Counted from the stretch's first letter, positions 8,319 through 17,510 are shown. The stretch: DNA of 64,000 nucleotides from UBA6107 sp964459385 (GCA_964459385.1 CAYWLG010000003.1:1-64000); one strand, 5' to 3'. The notes: generated by a model not told the origin, from the sequence alone. Program-made: numbers and translations.

Positions 8319-8712
8319 AATTCAGCATCCAGCGGACACCAAATTTATCGACGAAGTTGGCGTAGAGCGCGCCCCAGAACTCCTTTTTGAGCTCTGAAAC
8401 GATCTCGCCACCCACAGAAAGCGCCTTGTAAATGGACGTGATCTGCTCTTCGCTGTCGCAGTTGATCATGATCGACATATCGTTGCCGTGTGTGAGGGGA
8501 TGACCCAGCGCGTCGGAGGCCATCAGCGTCCAATCAGGGGTATCCAACTGCGCGTGGATGACGTGATCGGTGAACTCGGCCGGCACCTGGCTGGCCATGG
8601 GCGACTGGCCTGCCGTCTGGAATTGCAGTTCGCCGCCCAGCGCAGCCTGATAGAAGGTCATGGCTTCACGGCACTGACCGTTGAAATTCACGTAAAGATT
8701 CATTTTTGACAT
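8305..8712 (-). CDS. VOC-superfamily PhnB/glyoxalase-like protein
   Basis: A 135-residue protein with the PhnB-type pattern: LYVNFNGQCREAMTFYQAALGGE at the N terminus, HAQL and MASDA strands in the middle, and FWGALYANFVDKFGVRWMLN at the end. The family folds as paired beta-alpha-beta units; PhnB-type members often lack the full metal set of true glyoxalases. AAGGA lies seven bases before the ATG. It overlaps the SRPBCC gene and follows the reductase gene by 12 bases; this trio recurs in many bacteria as a small accessory set of unknown purpose (general knowledge). Confidence 0.87.
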   Translation of the reverse strand: MSKMNLYVNFNGQCREAMTFYQAALGGELQFQTAGQSPMASQVPAEFTDHVIHAQLDTPDWTLMASDALGHPLTHGNDMSIMINCDSEEQITSIYKALSVGGEIVSELKKEFWGALYANFVDKFGVRWMLNYAQS

Positions 8713-8724
8713 TTTATTTTCCTT

Positions 8725-9267
8725 TTATTTAATCACCGAATAAATTTGCGAAACAGCGCCGGTCGGGTAAGCGTTGGCTGCAACAAGTTTAAGCTTGACC
8801 GGATGGGCCGTATTGAAGAGACGTTTGCCTTGCCCAAGAACCAGCGGGTAAATGAGCAAATTAAACTGATCCACCAGACCGGTCCCAATGAGCGTGTCGA
8901 TCAGTTGGCCGCTGCCATAGACGAGGATATCTTTGCCGGGCATTTCTTTCAGTTTTTGAATGCCACCGATAGCCTCCCCTTCGATGAGATGAGAGTTATT
9001 CCAGTGCAGCTCTTTAAGGGTACGCGAAACCACATATTTGGGCAGTGAATTCATCAACTCGGCACCCTCATCATCTTCTTTGCTGCGAGTGGGCCAGACG
9101 GCTGCGAAAGCCTCATAGGTCACGCGACCCAGCAGCAGGGCATCGCTGGCAAGCTGTTCGGCTCCTTTAAAGGCTGCAATGCCATCACACCAATATTCCA
9201 TAGACCAGCCTGGAGCTTCCATCACCCCATCCAAAGTAAGAAAAGTTGTTACGACCAGTTTTCTCAT
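8725..9267 (-). CDS. dihydrofolate reductase-like protein (RibD C-terminal domain)
   Basis: A 180-residue YyaP/YwjB-type protein. It opens VVTTFLTLDGVMEAPG, then has LLLGRVTYEAFAAVWP (substrate/cofactor strand) and KDILVYGSGQLIDTLI (NADPH-binding Gly motif), with LYPLVLG-like sequence near the end. The fold is that of the RibD reductase and DHFR; most such stand-alone proteins have no assigned substrate. It is the first gene of the cluster. A TATAAT box on the minus strand at 9300-9305 is about 33 bases upstream of the start. Confidence 0.88.
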   Translation of the reverse strand: MRKLVVTTFLTLDGVMEAPGWSMEYWCDGIAAFKGAEQLASDALLLGRVTYEAFAAVWPTRSKEDDEGAELMNSLPKYVVSRTLKELHWNNSHLIEGEAIGGIQKLKEMPGKDILVYGSGQLIDTLIGTGLVDQFNLLIYPLVLGQGKRLFNTAHPVKLKLVAANAYPTGAVSQIYSVIK

Positions 9268-9370
9268 TCTTCGCTTCTGTAATGCAGATATGATTAAAAA
9301 TTATAACAATTTAGACATTAATTACCAGATATTAAGTTTCGTTACAAATTGCCAGACGAATCACACCGAT

Positions 9371-10099
9371 TTAGTGTGCTGTCCCTTTCACCAAAGCCTC
9401 GATCTCAGTGCAGGTGGAATACACTTGCACAAGTTTGCCATCGCGCATTTGCAAAACACGATCTACAAACTCGCACATGCGAAGATCATGGGTGACCATG
9501 ATCCCGGCCCGGTTCTGCTCATGAATCAGCCCGGAGAAGGTCTCCACCACCTGATATGCACGCTCGGTATCCAGACTGGCGGTCGGCTCATCAGCCAACA
9601 CCAGGCTTGGGTTATGGATGAGCGCACGGGCAATGGCCACGCGCTGCTGCTGTCCGCCCGACATTTGCCCCGGCAGGTTATGCAGCCTATCGCCCAGTCC
9701 CAAACGTGCCAACAGTTCTTGAGAGCGCATTTTACCGGTTTTATCCAATTTATTGTTGAGTCGCAACATCAGTTCCACGTTTTCAAGCGCAGACAGGTAA
9801 GGGACCAGGTTATTGGCCTGAAAGGTAAACCCTATTTTTTCGCGACGCAAGGCAACACGTTCCACCTCGTTCATGCTGGCCAGATCTTGCCCATCGAGTA
9901 ACACCTTGCCTGAGGTAGGCTGCAGCAGCGCGGCCAGTATAGAAAGCATGGTGGTCTTGCCCGATCCACTTGGCCCGACCAGCGCAACAAACTCGCCTGA
10001 TCTTACCTGCAACGATACATCCTCCACAGCGTGGATGGTACCAGAATCGCTTTGATATGTTTTGACAATAGAATCTGTTTCAAGTGCATAAGTGCTCAT
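9371..10099 (-). CDS. MacB/LolD-type ABC transporter ATP-binding protein
   Basis: A 242-residue nucleotide-binding subunit: Walker A GPSGSGKTT (about residue 41), Q-loop TFQANNLVPYL, signature MSGGQQQR, Walker B LVLADEPTAS and switch His in VTHD. With the permease and adaptor upstream it forms a MacAB-like complex that moves substrates across or out of the membrane by mechanotransmission. AGGGA is seven bases before the ATG. The gap from the permease is 11 bases. This is the last gene of the operon starting at 13091. Confidence 0.93.
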   Translation of the reverse strand: MSTYALETDSIVKTYQSDSGTIHAVEDVSLQVRSGEFVALVGPSGSGKTTMLSILAALLQPTSGKVLLDGQDLASMNEVERVALRREKIGFTFQANNLVPYLSALENVELMLRLNNKLDKTGKMRSQELLARLGLGDRLHNLPGQMSGGQQQRVAIARALIHNPSLVLADEPTASLDTERAYQVVETFSGLIHEQNRAGIMVTHDLRMCEFVDRVLQMRDGKLVQVYSTCTEIEALVKGTAH

Positions 10100-10110
10100 A
10101 GTGAATCCCT

Positions 10111-11283
10111 TTATGACGAAAGGCCAAGCGCTTTGAGTGGCTCAATACGTACAGCGTAACGAATAGATACCAGCCCTCCAAGCGGGCCGATAAGGATGAG
10201 GGCAAAGACGGCTATGGCAGAGGTAGTGCCATTGAAAACGATCGGTACCGTAGGTGGAAAAGTCAAAGAAAACAAGAAGCTTAAAAGCGCGCCGATAGCA
10301 ACACCCACAAGTGTCACCACCAGAATTTGAATCACAGAGGCAGCGGCCACAACAGGATTCGAAGTGCCAATCGCTTTGAGAACACCTATTTGCGGTACCT
10401 TTTGCAACAATTGAATCTGGAAGAAACCACCTATCACCAAGACCCCGATGAAAAGCGTGAAAGCTCCCTGCGTGTTGAGCGTACTTTGTTGAGCCGAGTA
10501 ACCAGGCAAAGCCTGAATGGTCTCTCCAATGGTCACTGGCTCTACATTTCTTACCTGGGCACGGATGCGCGCTGCCACTTCATTAACGGCTTTCGCATCG
10601 TTCAGTTTTACCAGCACTACATTGGCGACCGGATTGGAAGAATTTACCTCGGCGTCCGATTTTGGGCGTATTCGATCCCACGTGTAAAAAGGGACAAAGA
10701 GTGAAGGCTGCAGCGAATATTGCTGCCCGCTGCTGATGCCCACCACGCGCAGTTCATAAAACTCATCTTTGGTGCCCTGAGTAACACGAAGGGTAACCGT
10801 ATCCCCTACTTTGACCTTGCTGCGATAAGCAGCGTTGCTGTCGAGGATCACCTCTTTGGCCAGGTCAGTGCTAAGCTGACGGCCTTGTAACACCGGGGGT
10901 TCTCCCACATGTCCGGGCTGGATGCCCAGCAAAGCCACTTTGAGGGTGCTGCCATCTACCGGCAAAATCAGGTTGGCATTCGTTGTGGCCAACATACCGG
11001 CATCTGCGACGCCCTGCACACGGCGAATTGCGGCCAGGCGATCATTTCCCAAACGACTGGCTGCTATGAGGCTATCCGATTTGGCCTGAAAAACGATCAA
11101 CTGTGCATCCAATTTGGAGATGTATTCGCGATTGCCATTGCCCAGACCTTCACCCAGAGCCGCAATAAAAAGCACCAAGAGGGTAATCAGAGCGATGACC
11201 AGACTGACCAGCAGAAAGCGTCCGCGGTTACGCCAGACCTCTTTGACTGCCAAATAACCAGAAATTGAGAAAAATTCTTCCAT
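10111..11283 (-). CDS. FtsX/MacB-type ABC transporter permease
   Basis: A 390-residue protein with one N-terminal membrane helix (about 20-45), a large extracytoplasmic domain (about 50-260) and three C-terminal helices, the FtsX/MacB topology. The C-terminal core has PQIGVLKAIGTSN, the coupling motif of the family. The ATG at 11283 has AGG five bases upstream and is preferred to the GTG at 11289. The partner ATPase lies directly downstream and a membrane-fusion lipoprotein directly upstream. Confidence 0.92.
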   Translation of the reverse strand: MEEFFSISGYLAVKEVWRNRGRFLLVSLVIALITLLVLFIAALGEGLGNGNREYISKLDAQLIVFQAKSDSLIAASRLGNDRLAAIRRVQGVADAGMLATTNANLILPVDGSTLKVALLGIQPGHVGEPPVLQGRQLSTDLAKEVILDSNAAYRSKVKVGDTVTLRVTQGTKDEFYELRVVGISSGQQYSLQPSLFVPFYTWDRIRPKSDAEVNSSNPVANVVLVKLNDAKAVNEVAARIRAQVRNVEPVTIGETIQALPGYSAQQSTLNTQGAFTLFIGVLVIGGFFQIQLLQKVPQIGVLKAIGTSNPVVAAASVIQILVVTLVGVAIGALLSFLFSLTFPPTVPIVFNGTTSAIAVFALILIGPLGGLVSIRYAVRIEPLKALGLSS

Positions 11284-11298
11284 GCTCACCTGACAATC

Positions 11299-12462
11299 TT
11301 AGGGTTGGAAGTAAACAGCAGCGGTCATCCCCCAGCGCATGCGCGGGTCGGTCTCTGCCAGGGTGATGGTGACGGTGTAAGTGACATCGCCGCGTGTCTC
11401 TACAAAACGATCATTGATGTGGGTAACGGTGCCGGCCAACTTTGTATCGGGAAGTGCGTCTAAAACAACTTCAACGGTCTGACCAACCGCCACATTGACT
11501 ATCTCAGTTTCGGTCAAATTGTCAGTTTCAATTATCCAACTTGAAAAATCCGCCACCGCCATGAGAGGTTGCAAAGCCGTTACTTGTTGTCCGGGCAGTA
11601 TATTTACATCTACCACTGATCCGCTCATACCGGCCCGTAATTGCAATGCATCAAGCGCTGCCTGAGCATTGGCTACTGCTGCTTTGGCAGTGGTGAGACG
11701 AGCTTCAGCAGTGGCCAATTGATAGGGATCAATGCCGTCCTTGAGACGGTCAACCACACGTTGTGCATCGTCAAGATTGGCTTTTGCTACATCCAATTTT
11801 GCTTTGAGTGTCTGCACATCCAATGTGTTTGGGTTTGACTCATAATAATTGAGAAGCTTTTTTACATCTTCACGATCCAGACGAGCCTGCGAGAGAGTTT
11901 CGAGCACCTTTGCCTTGCCGGTTTCAGTATCGGCAGTTTCTCCCATGCTGTTGTATTTGTCTTCAAGGTCGGCAATTTGGTTATCAAGGATTTGGAGTCG
12001 GGCACGAGTAAGGGTAATGGCATCTGCAGAACCCTGCGGGTTATTACGGTTCCAATAATTCCCATAAGCAACATTGTAGTTATATTGAGCCTGGGCCAGA
12101 TTTAATTCAGCCAGGGCTCCTGAAGAGGTTGATTGGCTAATCTCTTCGTAGTCTTGCTGCGCAGCCAGTTCTTCTTGCTGAGCCTGGGCTAGTGCAAGCT
12201 CGGCCGCGGCAGAATTGTTAAGGGTTGCCAAAAGATCTCCCTGCTTTACCACTTGTCCGTCCTCCACCAGCACTTTTTCTACCTGGCCAGAAACGCTGAA
12301 AGATTGATCAAGGGCTTGAACGGGTTTAAGGGCGCCTTCTGCAATGAGTCCCTGGGCCAGGGGGGGAACAGCGGCCGCTGTTGCTTCAGAAGAAGCACAA
12401 CCGCTCAACGCGAAAACAAGCAAAGTAAAAAAGGGGAACCAGAACCATTTAATGTTTTTCAT
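11299..12462 (-). CDS. HlyD/MacA-type efflux adaptor lipoprotein
   Basis: A 387-residue protein with a lipoprotein signal (hydrophobic segment then ALSGC, Cys22). A split biotinyl-lipoyl domain (VEKVLVEDGQVVKQGDLLAT at 62-81 and GSVVDVNILPGQQV near 285) surrounds a long alpha-hairpin (about 85-270) rich in Ala/Gln/Asp coiled-coil sequence. A beta-barrel follows. This is the periplasmic-adaptor architecture, here lipid-anchored; with no TolC-like gene nearby it may act in a single-membrane envelope. GGAG lies 11 bases before the ATG, rather far. Confidence 0.9.
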   Translation of the reverse strand: MKNIKWFWFPFFTLLVFALSGCASSEATAAAVPPLAQGLIAEGALKPVQALDQSFSVSGQVEKVLVEDGQVVKQGDLLATLNNSAAAELALAQAQQEELAAQQDYEEISQSTSSGALAELNLAQAQYNYNVAYGNYWNRNNPQGSADAITLTRARLQILDNQIADLEDKYNSMGETADTETGKAKVLETLSQARLDREDVKKLLNYYESNPNTLDVQTLKAKLDVAKANLDDAQRVVDRLKDGIDPYQLATAEARLTTAKAAVANAQAALDALQLRAGMSGSVVDVNILPGQQVTALQPLMAVADFSSWIIETDNLTETEIVNVAVGQTVEVVLDALPDTKLAGTVTHINDRFVETRGDVTYTVTITLAETDPRMRWGMTAAVYFQP

Positions 12463-12467
12463 TGCTA

Positions 12468-13091
12468 TTATTTCTCCAAATTTTCTGTTTCATTTCCATG
12501 TCCAAGCGGAGCATGCAAAGGTGTATTCCAACCAGTGGCGTAAATTCCACTCAAGAGCAGTTCCAAAGAGGGGTGATCGGCAATATCATCGTAGTAGAAA
12601 GGTAATTGGATCTTCCCCTCCGTGTTTATGATGAAAGTTCCAGACATTTGCATGGCATCCTGTCCGGTTGGCGGTGGATCAATGGAATATCCCTTGAGTC
12701 GTGCCCGGCGCAATGCCTTCCACACGTTTAGATTGAGGAAAGTCTGAAAGAGTGTGCCTCGTTCCAGTCCATAAGCTACATACGCCTGCCGATCAGGGTC
12801 ACACAGACAATAGAGGCCGGGAGCAAACTGGGCAGCGAAAAGTCGAGTTTGTTCCACATTCCCCTGGGTGATCACTGCAAGCGCCAATCCGGCTTTTTCC
12901 AATGCTTCTCGTCCATTTACCAATTCGGCGAGCATTTCTTTGCACTGTGTGCAGCCAAAGTGGCGGGTAAACGACAGTAAAAGCGGTCTCTCTACCCAAA
13001 GCGACGAAAGCTGAACAGAGTTTTCTTCCAGATCGGCTAGGCTAAGATCGGGGGCGGGTTGTCCAAAGTGAAGTCGCAAGCTTTTTCGCAT
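12468..13091 (-). CDS. peroxiredoxin-like (AhpC/TSA-type) redox protein
   Basis: A 207-residue thioredoxin-fold protein. After APDLSLADL comes a strand and then FTRHFGCTQCKEML, placing a CxxC pair at about residues 50-53 where peroxiredoxins have the TxxC peroxidatic motif. GTFIINTEGKI matches the later peroxiredoxin strand. It is close in layout to the AhpC-TSA_2/SelL-like group. It leads the MacAB-like operon, five bases from the adaptor start, so redox stress and export may be linked (inference). AAGGA lies six bases before the ATG. Confidence 0.82.
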   Translation of the reverse strand: MRKSLRLHFGQPAPDLSLADLEENSVQLSSLWVERPLLLSFTRHFGCTQCKEMLAELVNGREALEKAGLALAVITQGNVEQTRLFAAQFAPGLYCLCDPDRQAYVAYGLERGTLFQTFLNLNVWKALRRARLKGYSIDPPPTGQDAMQMSGTFIINTEGKIQLPFYYDDIADHPSLELLLSGIYATGWNTPLHAPLGHGNETENLEK

Positions 13092-13156
13092 ACAAAATCC
13101 TTTTTTCTTTTTCTTAGTAATATTTTACGATCTACAACTTGTTACGTAACGCCTTT

Positions 13157-13186
13157 GTATAAGGTTGATCTGTGCATTTGGGTCAA
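13157..13186 (-). promoter_or_regulatory. promoter of the peroxiredoxin/MacAB-like operon
   Basis: On the minus strand TTGACC (13186-13181) and TTATAC (13162-13157) are separated by 18 bases. A palindrome GTTACGTAAC (13141-13150) sits at the predicted start site and could be an operator. Confidence 0.5.
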
Positions 13187-13308
13187 ATTAACAGAATTTT
13201 TACATTCCCCACTAACTTTCATGTAATTAAAGTTTTTTGAAAAAATCATTTTTTATAACATTGAATTGTGTACCCAAGGTTTGACAACTTGTAGTTCAGT
13301 ATCCTCTC

Positions 13309-13366
13309 TTGACGAATCGAGAAAAATGTCTAAAATAGATTAGTCTCTTAACTGTTTAGAGGCTAA
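13309..13366 (+). promoter_or_regulatory. sigma-70 promoter with MarR operator
   Basis: TTGACG (13309-13314) and TAAAAT (13331-13336) are 16 bases apart. A 27-base inverted repeat follows at once: TTAGTCTCT (13340-13348), nine bases, AGAGGCTAA (13358-13366); one mismatch in nine. It covers the predicted transcription start, ideal for repression by the MarR protein encoded 16 bases downstream. Confidence 0.75.
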
Positions 13367-13381
13367 CACGAAAGGATGGCT

Positions 13382-13849
13382 ATGGCTGAGTCTGCGAACA
13401 ATTTTGGGCGCCTCGAAGAGGTGATCACGCGCATCTGGGAAACCCTGCCGCCGGTGTGGCACATCGTGCGCGGAAACGTGCGCGGCTATGCCAGCGATGA
13501 TTACGGGCTGACGGTGGAGCAGTTTTACGTGCTGCGGCATATCCGGCGCGGCGTACGCACGGTGCGAGAGCTGGCCACTGCACGCGGCATCAGCAGTTCG
13601 GCCATCAGCCAATCGGTGGAGGTGCTGGTTCAGAAAAGCCTGATCTCGCGCAGCTCCAACCAAAGTGACCGCCGTTACGTCTATCTCGATCTGACCGAAA
13701 AAGGCAGCCAGGCTTTGAACGATATCTTTCAGAAGAACCACGCCTGGATGAATCAGAAACTGGCCACACTTTCAGAGAACGAGATCGAAACGGTACTGCA
13801 AGCCATGAACATTTTGAACAAAAATTTTAATAACGAAGTGAACGAATAA
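13382..13849 (+). CDS. MarR-family transcriptional repressor
   Basis: A 155-residue winged-helix regulator. The DNA-binding region is LTVEQFYVLRHIRRG, TVRELATARGISSSAISQSV (recognition helix) and a wing with SNQSDRRYVYLDLTEKG. Flanking helices form the dimer. ATG 13382 is chosen because AAAGGA ends five bases before it; the ATG at 13376 has no space for a ribosome site. It is four bases upstream of the ABC pair, the usual layout of a drug-sensing MarR that represses its own exporter operon. The ligand is unknown. Confidence 0.93.
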   Translation: MAESANNFGRLEEVITRIWETLPPVWHIVRGNVRGYASDDYGLTVEQFYVLRHIRRGVRTVRELATARGISSSAISQSVEVLVQKSLISRSSNQSDRRYVYLDLTEKGSQALNDIFQKNHAWMNQKLATLSENEIETVLQAMNILNKNFNNEVNE

Positions 13850-13852
13850 GGC

Positions 13853-15619
13853 ATGAATCCGATCCGCAGAGTATTATCGTTTGTAAAACCTTATCAAAAG
13901 TGGGCGGCGCTGGCCCTGATCTTGTTGACCGCGCAGGTACTCACCGACCTGTCCATCCCGCGCCTGATCCAGCGCATTATCGATCAGGGCATCAAGGCCC
14001 AGAACTTGAACGTGGTGCTCACCACCTCGATCTTGATGCTGGCCATCTCGATCTTGAGCACACTGGTGGCACTGGGCAACAACTACTATTCTGTGCGTGT
14101 GGGCGAGAGCGTGGCCCGCGACATCCGCGAGGCGGTCTTCCTCAAAGTGCAGAAATTCTCTTACAGCAACCTCGACACCTTCTCGACCGGCAAACTGATG
14201 GTGCGCATGACCAGCGATGCCAGTGCCATGCAGCGCTGGGTGCAGGTCTCCCTGCGCATCGGCACACGTGCCCCGTTGTTGATCATCGGCAGCCTGATCT
14301 TGATGGTAAACACCAGCCCCAAGCTGGCCCTGGCTATGCTGCCACTGATGGTGGTGATCTTGATCGTGATCACTCTTTTCAGCACCAAAATGGAACCGAT
14401 CTTTCGCGCGGTGCAGCAAAAGCTTGACCGTCTGAACACCGTGCTGCAGGAAAACATCGCCGGTGTGCGTCTGGTGAAGGTGTTCGTGCGTGCCGATTAT
14501 GAAACGCAGCGTTTTGAAGTAGCCAACCAGGACCTGACCCACGATATGACGCGGGTGATGCAGGTGATGTCGGCCATGAACCCGGCCATGACGATTTTGG
14601 TCAATGCCGGCATGGTCATGGTCATCTGGATGGGCGGCCTGCAGACGATCTCAGGTGGGCTGACCATCGGCCAGTTGGTGGCCTTCAGTAACTATCTGCT
14701 CACCACCATGACGCCGCTGCTGATGATGACCAACCTGGCCAACGTGTGGGCCAACGGGCTGGCCTCGGCACGCCGCATCAATGAGGTGCTGGAAACCGTC
14801 TCTGATGTACAACCCGCCGCTCACCCTCGCCTGCTGCCCAGCGAGGCGCGCGCCAGCGTGGAGTTTCGGGACGTCAGTTTTCATTACGATGGGGCAGAAG
14901 GCGGCATGGTGCTCAAAAACATCTGTTTTAGCGCCGAACCGGGTGAGACCATCGCTCTCCTCGGCGCGACCGGGGCCGGAAAATCCACCCTGGTCAACCT
15001 GATCCCGCGCTTCTACGATGTCTCTGAAGGGCAGGTGCTGATCGATGGGGTAAACGTGAAGGAGCTTGACCAGGAATCCCTGCTGGCACAGATCGCCATT
15101 GTGCCTCAGGAGACCATTTTGTTTTCTGGCACCATTCGCGAAAACGTCTGCTACGGGCGCCCAGAGGCCTCTGAAGCAGAGATGATCGCGGCAGCCCAGG
15201 CCGCCCAGGCGCACGAGTTCATCGTGGGGCTGCCCAACGGATATGACACCCATGTTGAAGAGCGCGGGGTGAACCTTTCTGGCGGGCAAAAACAGCGTCT
15301 GGCCATTGCCCGCGCGCTGATCATGCAGCCCAAGATCCTGATCCTGGATGACAGCACCAGCTCAGTAGATAACGAGACCGAGACCAAAATTCAGGCCGCG
15401 CTGGAGAAGATCATGCACGAGCGCACCAGTTTTATCGTGGCGCAGCGCATCAGCACGGTGCTCAAGGCCGACAAGATTCTGGTGCTCGACCAGGGACAGA
15501 TCGTGGCGGAAGGCAACCACGCCGAACTGATGCGGACGAGCCAGATCTATCAGGAAATTTACGAATCACAACTGGGCAACGGGCTGGCAGAAACCGCCCT
15601 TGCAGGAGTTCGACCATGA
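13853..15619 (+). CDS. heterodimeric ABC exporter subunit with degenerate catalytic site
   Basis: A 588-residue half-transporter: six membrane helices (about 15-310), then an ATPase domain with Walker A GATGAGKST (about 371), signature LSGGQ (about 475) and Walker B LILDDSTSS (about 497-505). The residue after the Walker B Asp is Asp rather than the catalytic Glu, marking this as the degenerate partner of a heterodimer (as in TM287/288, LmrCD and BmrCD). It probably exports drugs or lipids. It shares an ATGA overlap with the second subunit. Confidence 0.94.
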   Translation: MNPIRRVLSFVKPYQKWAALALILLTAQVLTDLSIPRLIQRIIDQGIKAQNLNVVLTTSILMLAISILSTLVALGNNYYSVRVGESVARDIREAVFLKVQKFSYSNLDTFSTGKLMVRMTSDASAMQRWVQVSLRIGTRAPLLIIGSLILMVNTSPKLALAMLPLMVVILIVITLFSTKMEPIFRAVQQKLDRLNTVLQENIAGVRLVKVFVRADYETQRFEVANQDLTHDMTRVMQVMSAMNPAMTILVNAGMVMVIWMGGLQTISGGLTIGQLVAFSNYLLTTMTPLLMMTNLANVWANGLASARRINEVLETVSDVQPAAHPRLLPSEARASVEFRDVSFHYDGAEGGMVLKNICFSAEPGETIALLGATGAGKSTLVNLIPRFYDVSEGQVLIDGVNVKELDQESLLAQIAIVPQETILFSGTIRENVCYGRPEASEAEMIAAAQAAQAHEFIVGLPNGYDTHVEERGVNLSGGQKQRLAIARALIMQPKILILDDSTSSVDNETETKIQAALEKIMHERTSFIVAQRISTVLKADKILVLDQGQIVAEGNHAELMRTSQIYQEIYESQLGNGLAETALAGVRP

Positions 15620-17448
15620 CGCTCTCCTCTTCTTCTGAAAGAACTCCCAACGAAACACGGGCCAGCTTGCAGCCACGCGGCGGGCGTCCGCGCGTGTTCG
15701 AGAAAGCCAGCAACCCGCGTCAGGCGCTGGCCCGCCTGCTACCCTATCTCAAGCCCTTCAAAGGGTGGATTGCACTTGTGCTGGTGTTCGTGGTGCTCTA
15801 TACCCTGCTGGGGCTGGCCGGTCCCTATTTGATGGGGCAGGCAATCGACCGCTTCATCAGCGCCAAAGATGTGGCCGGGCTGGTGCACATCGCCCTGTTA
15901 ATGCTGGCAGCTTATTTGTTCAACAACCTCTTTCAGGCGCTGGCCAACTGGATCATGGCGCGGGTCTCACAAGATGCCCTGCGCAACCTGCGTACCGAAC
16001 TGTTCACCCATTTGCAAACCCTGTCCATCCAGTTTTACGACACCCACCCTGCCGGTGGGTTGATGAGCCGCCTGACCAACGACATTGACGCCATCAATCA
16101 GGCCGTTTCGCAGAACATCACCTCGCTCATCGCCAGCGTGCTGACCATGGTGGGCATTCTGATCGCCATGTTCGTGCTCAATCCGTGGCTGGCGCTTTCC
16201 ACTTTGCTGGTCGTTCCCATCATGCTCTGGTTCACTGAATTTGTGGCCAAATATACCCGCAAAGGGTTCCGCCAGTTGCAATTCGACCTGGGCGGGTTGA
16301 ACAGTGTGGCCGAAGAAGCCATCAGCGGGCAGAAAGTGGTCAAGGCCTTTCACCGCAACGAATCGGTGATCGCGGCTTTTCGTGAGCAGAACGATGCCGT
16401 CTTCCGCGCCGGGGTTTATGCCAATAGTTACGCACTGCTGGTCATGCCCCTGAGCGCGGTGCTGGGCAACTTCTTCATCATCGTGCTGGCCGGCCTGGGC
16501 GCCTGGCTGGCCCTGCAGGGATTGGTCAGCGTGGGCATGATCGCCACCTTCATCAACTACGGACAAAATTACGTTTCGCCTTTGCGCCAACTGGCCAACC
16601 TGTACAACTCCATTCAGGCGGCACTGGCCGGGGCCGAACGTGTCTTTGAGATCATCGACACCCCACCCGAAGTGGCCGACGTCGAATCGCCCCTGCCCTT
16701 CGACACCATCCGCGGTGATGTGAATTTTGAGCAGGTGAAATTCGGTTATGTGAGCGGCACGCCCATCATCAAAAACATGAGTCTCGCCGCCAAAGCCGGA
16801 CAAACCGTGGCCCTGGTAGGGCCAACCGGCGCTGGCAAGACCACCATCATCAATTTGCTGACGCGTTTTTATGAAATGCAAGGGGGCTCGATCAGCATCG
16901 ACGGCAAAGATATCCGCAATCTGCGTAAGGCCGACCTGCGCAACAAACTGGGGCTGGTGCTGCAAGATACGTTTTTGTTCTCTGATACCGTGATGGAAAA
17001 CATTCGCTACGGGCGCCTGGACGCAAGCGATGAAGAATGCATGCATGCGGCCAAGCTGGCAGATGCCGATCACTTCATCCGCAAGTTCCCCGATGGCTAC
17101 CAGACCTTGTTGAGCGAGCGCGCCAACAATCTCAGCCAGGGGCAGCGGCAGTTGCTGGCCATTGCGCGCGCCATCCTGGCCGACCCGGCCATCCTCATTC
17201 TGGATGAGGCCACCAGCAGCGTCGATACGCGCACCGAAGCACGCATCCAAAAAGCGCTGCTCACCCTGATGAAAGGCCGCACCAGCTTCGTGATTGCCCA
17301 CCGCCTGAGCACCATCCGCGATGCCGATAACGTGGTGGTCATCGACCACGGCGAGATCGTGGAACAGGGCACCCATCAACAACTGCTCGACCAAAAGGGC
17401 TTTTATTACAACCTGTATATGAGCCAATTTAAGGGGCAGGCGATCTAG
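15616..17448 (+). CDS. heterodimeric ABC exporter subunit with canonical catalytic Glu
   Basis: A 610-residue half-transporter: a cytoplasmic N-terminal extension of about 45 residues, six membrane helices (about 50-335), and an ATPase domain with Walker A GPTGAGKTT (about 401), signature LSQGQ (about 505) and Walker B LILDEATSS (about 527-535). The catalytic Glu is present, but the signature is LSQGQ rather than LSGGQ. This fits the consensus-site subunit whose altered signature completes the degenerate site of its partner. The start overlaps the previous stop by four bases. Confidence 0.94.
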   Translation: MTLSSSSERTPNETRASLQPRGGRPRVFEKASNPRQALARLLPYLKPFKGWIALVLVFVVLYTLLGLAGPYLMGQAIDRFISAKDVAGLVHIALLMLAAYLFNNLFQALANWIMARVSQDALRNLRTELFTHLQTLSIQFYDTHPAGGLMSRLTNDIDAINQAVSQNITSLIASVLTMVGILIAMFVLNPWLALSTLLVVPIMLWFTEFVAKYTRKGFRQLQFDLGGLNSVAEEAISGQKVVKAFHRNESVIAAFREQNDAVFRAGVYANSYALLVMPLSAVLGNFFIIVLAGLGAWLALQGLVSVGMIATFINYGQNYVSPLRQLANLYNSIQAALAGAERVFEIIDTPPEVADVESPLPFDTIRGDVNFEQVKFGYVSGTPIIKNMSLAAKAGQTVALVGPTGAGKTTIINLLTRFYEMQGGSISIDGKDIRNLRKADLRNKLGLVLQDTFLFSDTVMENIRYGRLDASDEECMHAAKLADADHFIRKFPDGYQTLLSERANNLSQGQRQLLAIARAILADPAILILDEATSSVDTRTEARIQKALLTLMKGRTSFVIAHRLSTIRDADNVVVIDHGEIVEQGTHQQLLDQKGFYYNLYMSQFKGQAI

Positions 17449-17464
17449 TTATGTACCAAGCGAA

Positions 17465-17498
17465 CAGGCACCTCGAAATTTGAGGTGCCTGTTTTTTT
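17465..17498 (+). terminator. Rho-independent terminator of the MarR-ABC operon
   Basis: CAGGCACCTC (17465-17474) and GAGGTGCCTG (17482-17491) form a perfect 10-bp stem with a seven-base loop, followed by seven T (17492-17498). It lies 16 bases after the second ABC stop. Confidence 0.95.
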
Positions 17499-17510
17499 GT
17501 CTGTACTCGC

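Noticed and set aside
15967..17427. 486-codon frame antisense to the second ABC subunit
   Set aside because: It is a codon-bias shadow; low-complexity Gln/His/Gly composition and no start signal.
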